In this document: positions 6,580 through 11,128 of the stretch, piece by piece | How the letters are laid out: each line of letters starts with the position of its first letter | Numbering within the stretch: the stretch's first letter is position 1 | NCBI GenBank assembly: GCA_041687295.1 | Contig: JAWLCG010000147.1 | Location: forward strand, 1-11,128 | Origin: JAWLCG01 sp041687295 | GTDB taxonomy: Bacteria > Planctomycetota > Phycisphaerae > SM23-33 > FEN-1343 | Length of the DNA stretch: 11,128 nt | Direction: 5' to 3' | The notes under the pieces: model-generated | Database searches by the model: none | Told to the model about the DNA's origin: nothing | The model's input: the letters and a program-made list of their open reading frames with translations, nothing else | Program-made: the position numbers and the translations under genes

Positions 6580-7667
6580 CGCCCGGCCCCGCCCCCGCCC
6601 GCACGCCCCCCACCAGCTATCTGCTCGCCGACCGCCTGCTCCTGCTGGCCGCCGCCCTGGCCTTCCTCCTGCTCGCCCAGCCGGTGATGCGGGCCCTGCT
6701 GGGGGTTGTCCCGCTGGCCTGGGCCCGGGAGTTGATCGTGGTGGCGGGCCTTGGCGCACTGGCCCTGCCCCGCCTGTCGAGCCCGCTGTGGCTGCGGCTT
6801 TCCGTACCCGACCCAGCCCTCCGCCGGCCCCTGAGCCTGGTGCTGATCGCAAGCTTGTTGATGGGCCTGGCCCTCAGCAGCCTGCTGCTGTGCTACCTGA
6901 CGGGCACCTGGCTGTCGCTGGCGGTGCCGCTGGTCGTGAGCGGGGTGTTCCGGCTGATCCCTCGGCCGAGGCCACAGGATTACGCCCTGCCGGCCGCCGT
7001 CCCCCCGCCGCCGCACCCGGCCCTGCGGGCGCTGCTGGCCGAGACGGGCTTTGTGGTCGAGCTTCGCGTGGCCCAGGCCCTACCCGCGCCGGCCATGCTG
7101 CAGGCCGTCAACGGCGAGCCGGCCATCCTGCTCAGCGCCCAGGCCCGCGACACGCTGCCGCTGGACCTGCAGCGCATGCTGGTCGCCCACGAGCTGGGCC
7201 ACCACGCGGCCCGGCACGTCCAGTGGACCCGGCGGATGCCGTTCTTCCAGATCGCCGCCGGCCTGCTGGGCGGGCTTCTCCTGTGCCTGCCCGCCCTGGG
7301 CGATGCGGGCCCGCTCGCCCCGGCCCGGACGGTGGGGCTGTACGTCCTGGGCTACGCCCTGGGCCTGACCGCCTGGCTGCCGATCGCGCTGGCCTGGCTG
7401 CGGCGGATGGAGCACCAGGCCAACGACTACGCCCTGCGCCTCACCGGCGACGGCGAGGCCCTGGCCCAGCTGGCCCGCTGGACGCACGAGCAGCTCGGGG
7501 CCCCTGCCCGGCCGGGCCGACTCGAACGGTGGTTGACGCTGCAGGCGCCCAGCCTGGCCGACGTCGAGGCCCAGGCGGAGGCGTTTCGACGGGAGAGGGC
7601 TTCCGTTTCGGTCGGCGGCGCGGCACAATGGCAGGGGCAGAGGGAAGGGAGTTCGGACGCGCGGTAG
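6576..7667 (+). CDS. M48-like integral-membrane metallopeptidase
   Basis: 363 residues. The zinc motif is HELGHH (205-210; ligands His205 and His209, catalytic Glu206), and the downstream MEHQANDYALRLTGD (about 278-292) supplies the likely third ligand Glu279, as in the E-x-x-A-D region of the M48 (HtpX/Ste24/BlaR-related) peptidases. Hydrophobic segments at about 15-46, 52-66, 86-108 and 111-126 precede the active site and two more follow it (about 226-242 and 250-271), so catalysis would occur at the membrane, probably facing the cytoplasm. The ATG overlaps the lspA stop by four bases (ATGA), there is no visible Shine-Dalgarno sequence, and the two proteins are probably translated together. 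The role is not known; membrane-protein quality control or processing of membrane peptides are options consistent with the family. Confidence 0.8.
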   Translation: MTPGPAPARTPPTSYLLADRLLLLAAALAFLLLAQPVMRALLGVVPLAWARELIVVAGLGALALPRLSSPLWLRLSVPDPALRRPLSLVLIASLLMGLALSSLLLCYLTGTWLSLAVPLVVSGVFRLIPRPRPQDYALPAAVPPPPHPALRALLAETGFVVELRVAQALPAPAMLQAVNGEPAILLSAQARDTLPLDLQRMLVAHELGHHAARHVQWTRRMPFFQIAAGLLGGLLLCLPALGDAGPLAPARTVGLYVLGYALGLTAWLPIALAWLRRMEHQANDYALRLTGDGEALAQLARWTHEQLGAPARPGRLERWLTLQAPSLADVEAQAEAFRRERASVSVGGAAQWQGQREGSSDAR

Positions 7668-7701
7668 GCCGGGGTCGAGATAGGATCAGCCCGCCCCGAC
7701 C

Positions 7702-7742
7702 CCCACGGATTGCGCCCCGCTGCGCGGGTCTCCAGCCGTGGG
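7702..7742. repeat. REP-like branched hairpin, copy 2 of the CCAAGCCCACGG family
   Basis: CCCACGG (7702-7708) pairs with CCGTGGG (7736-7742), and the interior forms CCCGC-TGC-GCGGG (7716-7720/7724-7728). The right arm continues as CCGTGGGCTTGG, the exact inverse complement of 3255-3266. It lies 35 bp past the M48 stop, where an operon terminator would be expected, but has no T-run. Confidence 0.55.
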
Positions 7743-7784
7743 CTTGGAGAAATGCGGCCCCCGACCGCGACCCAGTGACCCCAA

Positions 7785-7808
7785 TGACGCAGTGACGCAG
7801 TGACGCTT
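7785..7808. repeat. 8-bp tandem repeat TGACGCAG, three units
   Basis: TGACGCAG at 7785-7792 and 7793-7800, then TGACGCTT at 7801-7808, preceded by the related TGACCCCAA at 7776-7784. It is non-coding, in the leader of the gene at 7867. Confidence 0.75.
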
Positions 7809-7813
7809 CTTCC

Positions 7814-7853
7814 AATTAACCAATTAACCCATTAACCAATTAACCCATTAACT
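7814..7853. repeat. 8-bp tandem repeat AATTAACC/CATTAACC, five units
   Basis: TTAA recurs every 8 bp exactly, at 7816, 7824, 7832, 7840 and 7848. The units are AATTAACC, AATTAACC, CATTAACC, AATTAACC and CATTAACT. It is the most AT-rich stretch of the window and ends 13 bp before ATG 7867, so it probably overlaps the promoter of that gene. Each TTAACC weakly resembles a -35 box, and 7824-7829 and 7848-7853 are 18 bp apart. Confidence 0.8.
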
Positions 7854-7866
7854 CCTACCCCCCCCC

Positions 7867-8313
7867 ATGAACATATTCCTCGCCGGCATCATTCAGGGCT
7901 CGCTCGCGGAGGCTCGCATCCATCCGCAGGACTGGCGGACGCCGATCCGGGCCGCCCTGGCCCGCCACTGCCCCGAGGCCACCGTCTACTGCCACTACGA
8001 GGCCCACCCCAACAGCATCGCCTACGAGCTGCCGATGATCGTCGAGACGCTGGAGGACGGCAACACCCGGGCCGGCGCCAGCGACGTGGTGATCTGCTGG
8101 CTGCCGGAGGCGTCCATGGGCACGGCCATCGAGATGTACGAGGCCACCCGCAACGGGGCCGTCGTCATCGCCCTCACCCCCATGACCGCCAACTGGGTCG
8201 TCCGCGCCTACAGCGACGCCATCCTGCCCGACCTGCCCGCCTTCGAGCAGTTCCTCGCCCAGGGCCGACTCGAAGAACTCTACCGCCGCAAGCGCGGCCA
8301 CTCGCCGGCGTAG
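7867..8313 (+). CDS. Nucleoside 2-deoxyribosyltransferase-like protein
   Basis: 148 residues. The N-terminal MNIFLAGIIQGS is a beta strand and glycine-rich turn as in nucleoside 2-deoxyribosyltransferase (NDT)-like Rossmannoid proteins. SDVVICWLPEASMGTAIEMYEA (72-93) matches the family pattern of Asp-strand-loop-GTA-x-E, with Glu89 in the position of the catalytic nucleophile. NGAVVIALTP is the next strand. Family members swap bases between deoxynucleosides or hydrolyse N-glycosidic bonds; others have unknown substrates, so the reaction here is open. The start is the only reasonable ATG (the next in-frame Met is residue 57), yet it is preceded by nine C residues and no Shine-Dalgarno sequence. 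It appears to be transcribed alone, convergent with the RND pump gene. The assignment is from motif pattern only. Confidence 0.72.
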   Translation: MNIFLAGIIQGSLAEARIHPQDWRTPIRAALARHCPEATVYCHYEAHPNSIAYELPMIVETLEDGNTRAGASDVVICWLPEASMGTAIEMYEATRNGAVVIALTPMTANWVVRAYSDAILPDLPAFEQFLAQGRLEELYRRKRGHSPA

Positions 8314-8342
8314 CCGCCCGGGCGGCACCTGGCGTCATCGAC

Positions 8343-8363
8343 GGCGGGCCAGGGCCCGCCCTA
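8343..8363. terminator. Strong GC hairpin after the NDT-like gene
   Basis: GGCGGGCC (8343-8350) and GGCCCGCC (8353-8360) form a hairpin 30 bp past the stop, followed by CTAC and not a T-run. It may stop or stabilise the transcript. It shares its GCCCTAC ending with the element at 1860-1935, so it could be another dispersed repeat. Confidence 0.4.
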
Positions 8364-8366
8364 CTT

Positions 8367-8391
8367 GGCCCAAGCCCACGAAATGCCTTCC
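8367..8391. repeat. REP-like copy 3 of the CCAAGCCCACGG family, degenerate
   Basis: Matches 3252-3276 at 24 of 25 positions (A8381 for G3266). The right arm that would complete the stem has decayed to CTGTGAC, so the 10-bp hairpin seen in copy 1 can no longer form. Confidence 0.65.
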
Positions 8392-8414
8392 TGTGACATC
8401 TACACGAGTCCTGT

Positions 8415-8433
8415 AGCTCCATCAGGGGCGGCC
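8415..8433 (+). repeat. Divergent REP-like half unit
   Basis: AGCTCC-ATC-AGGGGCGGC resembles the first hairpin of the unit at 8485 (AGCCCC-GAA-GGGGCGGC). The stem GCTCC/GGGGC is kept by one G-T pair. It may be a diverged member or a related family. A further small stem, GGGGA/TCCCC (8457-8461/8469-8473), lies between it and the next unit. Confidence 0.4.
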
Positions 8434-8484
8434 GAATGCAGGCCCGGGCGCAGAGCGGGGAACAGCGGTCCCCATTCTGTATTG

Positions 8485-8530
8485 AGCCCCGAAGGGGCGG
8501 CAGTCTTTAGCCGGGGGCGTAAGCCCCCGG
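8485..8530 (+). repeat. REP-like unit A (two hairpins)
   Basis: Hairpin 1 is GCCCC-GAA-GGGGC (8486-8498). A linker GGCAGTCTTTAG follows, then hairpin 2, CCGGGGGC-GTAA-GCCCCCGG (8511-8530), with a perfect 8-bp stem. Unit C at 8630-8675 is the same 46-bp sequence on the other strand with three differences. Confidence 0.85.
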
Positions 8531-8551
8531 TAAGGCGTATTTTATGACCCA

Positions 8552-8606
8552 AGCCCCGAAGGGGCGGCAGTGCGCCACGGTGCGGCACTGCCGCCCCTTC
8601 GGGGCT
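8552..8606. repeat. REP-like units B/B': perfect 22-bp inverted repeat
   Basis: Bases 8552-8573 (AGCCCCGAAGGGGCGGCAG then TGC) are exactly the reverse complement of 8585-8606, separated by 11 bp (8574-8584). Each arm is the first half of unit A plus GC, with no second hairpin, so two half units are joined head to head. The pair can fold into one long hairpin or each arm into its own small GAA hairpin. Confidence 0.88.
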
Positions 8607-8629
8607 CTCCAGATTGGGGGACGCTTGTT

Positions 8630-8675
8630 CCGGGGGCTCACGGCCCCGGCTAAAGACTGGCGCCCCTTCGGGGCT
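8630..8675 (-). repeat. REP-like unit C (inverted copy of unit A)
   Basis: On the minus strand this has the same order as unit A: GCCCC-GAA-GGGGC, a linker differing by one base, then CCGGGGCC-GTGA-GCCCCCGG, whose stem has one C-C mismatch. With A it forms the outer arms of a 191-bp inverted composite around B/B'. It ends 57 bp past the stop of the RND pump gene. The remaining 8676-8731 holds only a short palindrome, TCCGATCGGA (8715-8724). Confidence 0.85.
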
Positions 8676-8731
8676 CCGATCCACGTCCATTCGGGGGCCC
8701 AACGCACCCGTACATCCGATCGGAGGACGGT

Positions 8732-11128
<2,397 letters not shown>

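Noticed and set aside
7814..7853. Replication-origin iterons
   Set aside because: Only five short 8-bp units, no DnaA boxes and no rep or dnaA gene nearby.
8365..8547. Small open frame across the repeats, SPEGAAVFSRGRKPP
   Set aside because: The peptide arises from unit A; there is no start signal, and the same sequence appears on both strands because the element is palindromic.
8485..8675. CRISPR array
   Set aside because: Repeats alternate in orientation, differ in length and have only four units with irregular spacing; no cas genes.

Overview
The window is GC-rich (about two-thirds G+C by eye), with codon third positions strongly biased to G/C. It carries seven recognisable protein genes and unusually structured intergenic DNA. 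I infer a member of Planctomycetota, possibly Phycisphaerae or a relative. The grounds are the divergent CTP synthase, the DksA-like protein with a half-lost zinc finger, several starts without Shine-Dalgarno sequences, and the intergenic AGCCCCGAAGGGGCGGCA repeats. No database was searched, so this is a lead and not an identification.

Layout. (1) 1-1640, minus: CTP synthase pyrG, cut off at the window edge just before its C-terminal catalytic His/Glu. (2) 1641-1991: non-coding, with a likely leaderless pyrG promoter and two inverted-repeat structures. (3) 1992-2987, minus: a dihydroorotate-dehydrogenase-like flavoprotein, with a good promoter and a leader of about 137 nt. (4) 3161-3307: hairpin-rich spacer. 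(5) 3308-4939, minus: a lipoprotein of the alkaline-phosphatase/nucleotide-pyrophosphatase superfamily. (6) 4940-5258: divergent control region with a long hairpin and a sigma-70-like promoter facing right. (7) 5259-7667, plus: a tight three-gene operon of DksA/TraR-like protein, lipoprotein signal peptidase (lspA) and a membrane M48-like metallopeptidase. (8) 7668-7866: a REP-like hairpin, two 8-bp tandem arrays and a C9 run touching the next ATG. (9) 7867-8313, plus: a small nucleoside-deoxyribosyltransferase-like protein. (10) 8314-8731: a spacer built almost entirely of palindromic repeats, including a nested inverted composite at 8485-8675. (11) 8732-11128, minus: the C-terminal part of a CusA/CzcA-type heavy-metal RND pump with extra membrane segments.

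How the genes fit together. pyrG and the DHOD-like gene lie in the same orientation and suggest a link to pyrimidine metabolism, but the DHOD-like protein lacks the usual catalytic cysteine. The dksA-like/lspA/M48 operon and the divergent lipoprotein share an envelope theme: LspA cleaves lipoprotein signal peptides, and the divergent gene encodes a lipoprotein. The RND pump probably belongs to a metal-efflux operon that continues beyond the right edge.

The most unusual material is non-coding. Several families of palindromic elements occur at gene boundaries, and one 191-bp composite (two outer 46-bp units in inverted orientation around a perfect 22-bp inverted repeat) sits between convergent genes. 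It has the architecture of REP/REPIN elements, but no REP-associated transposase is present here.
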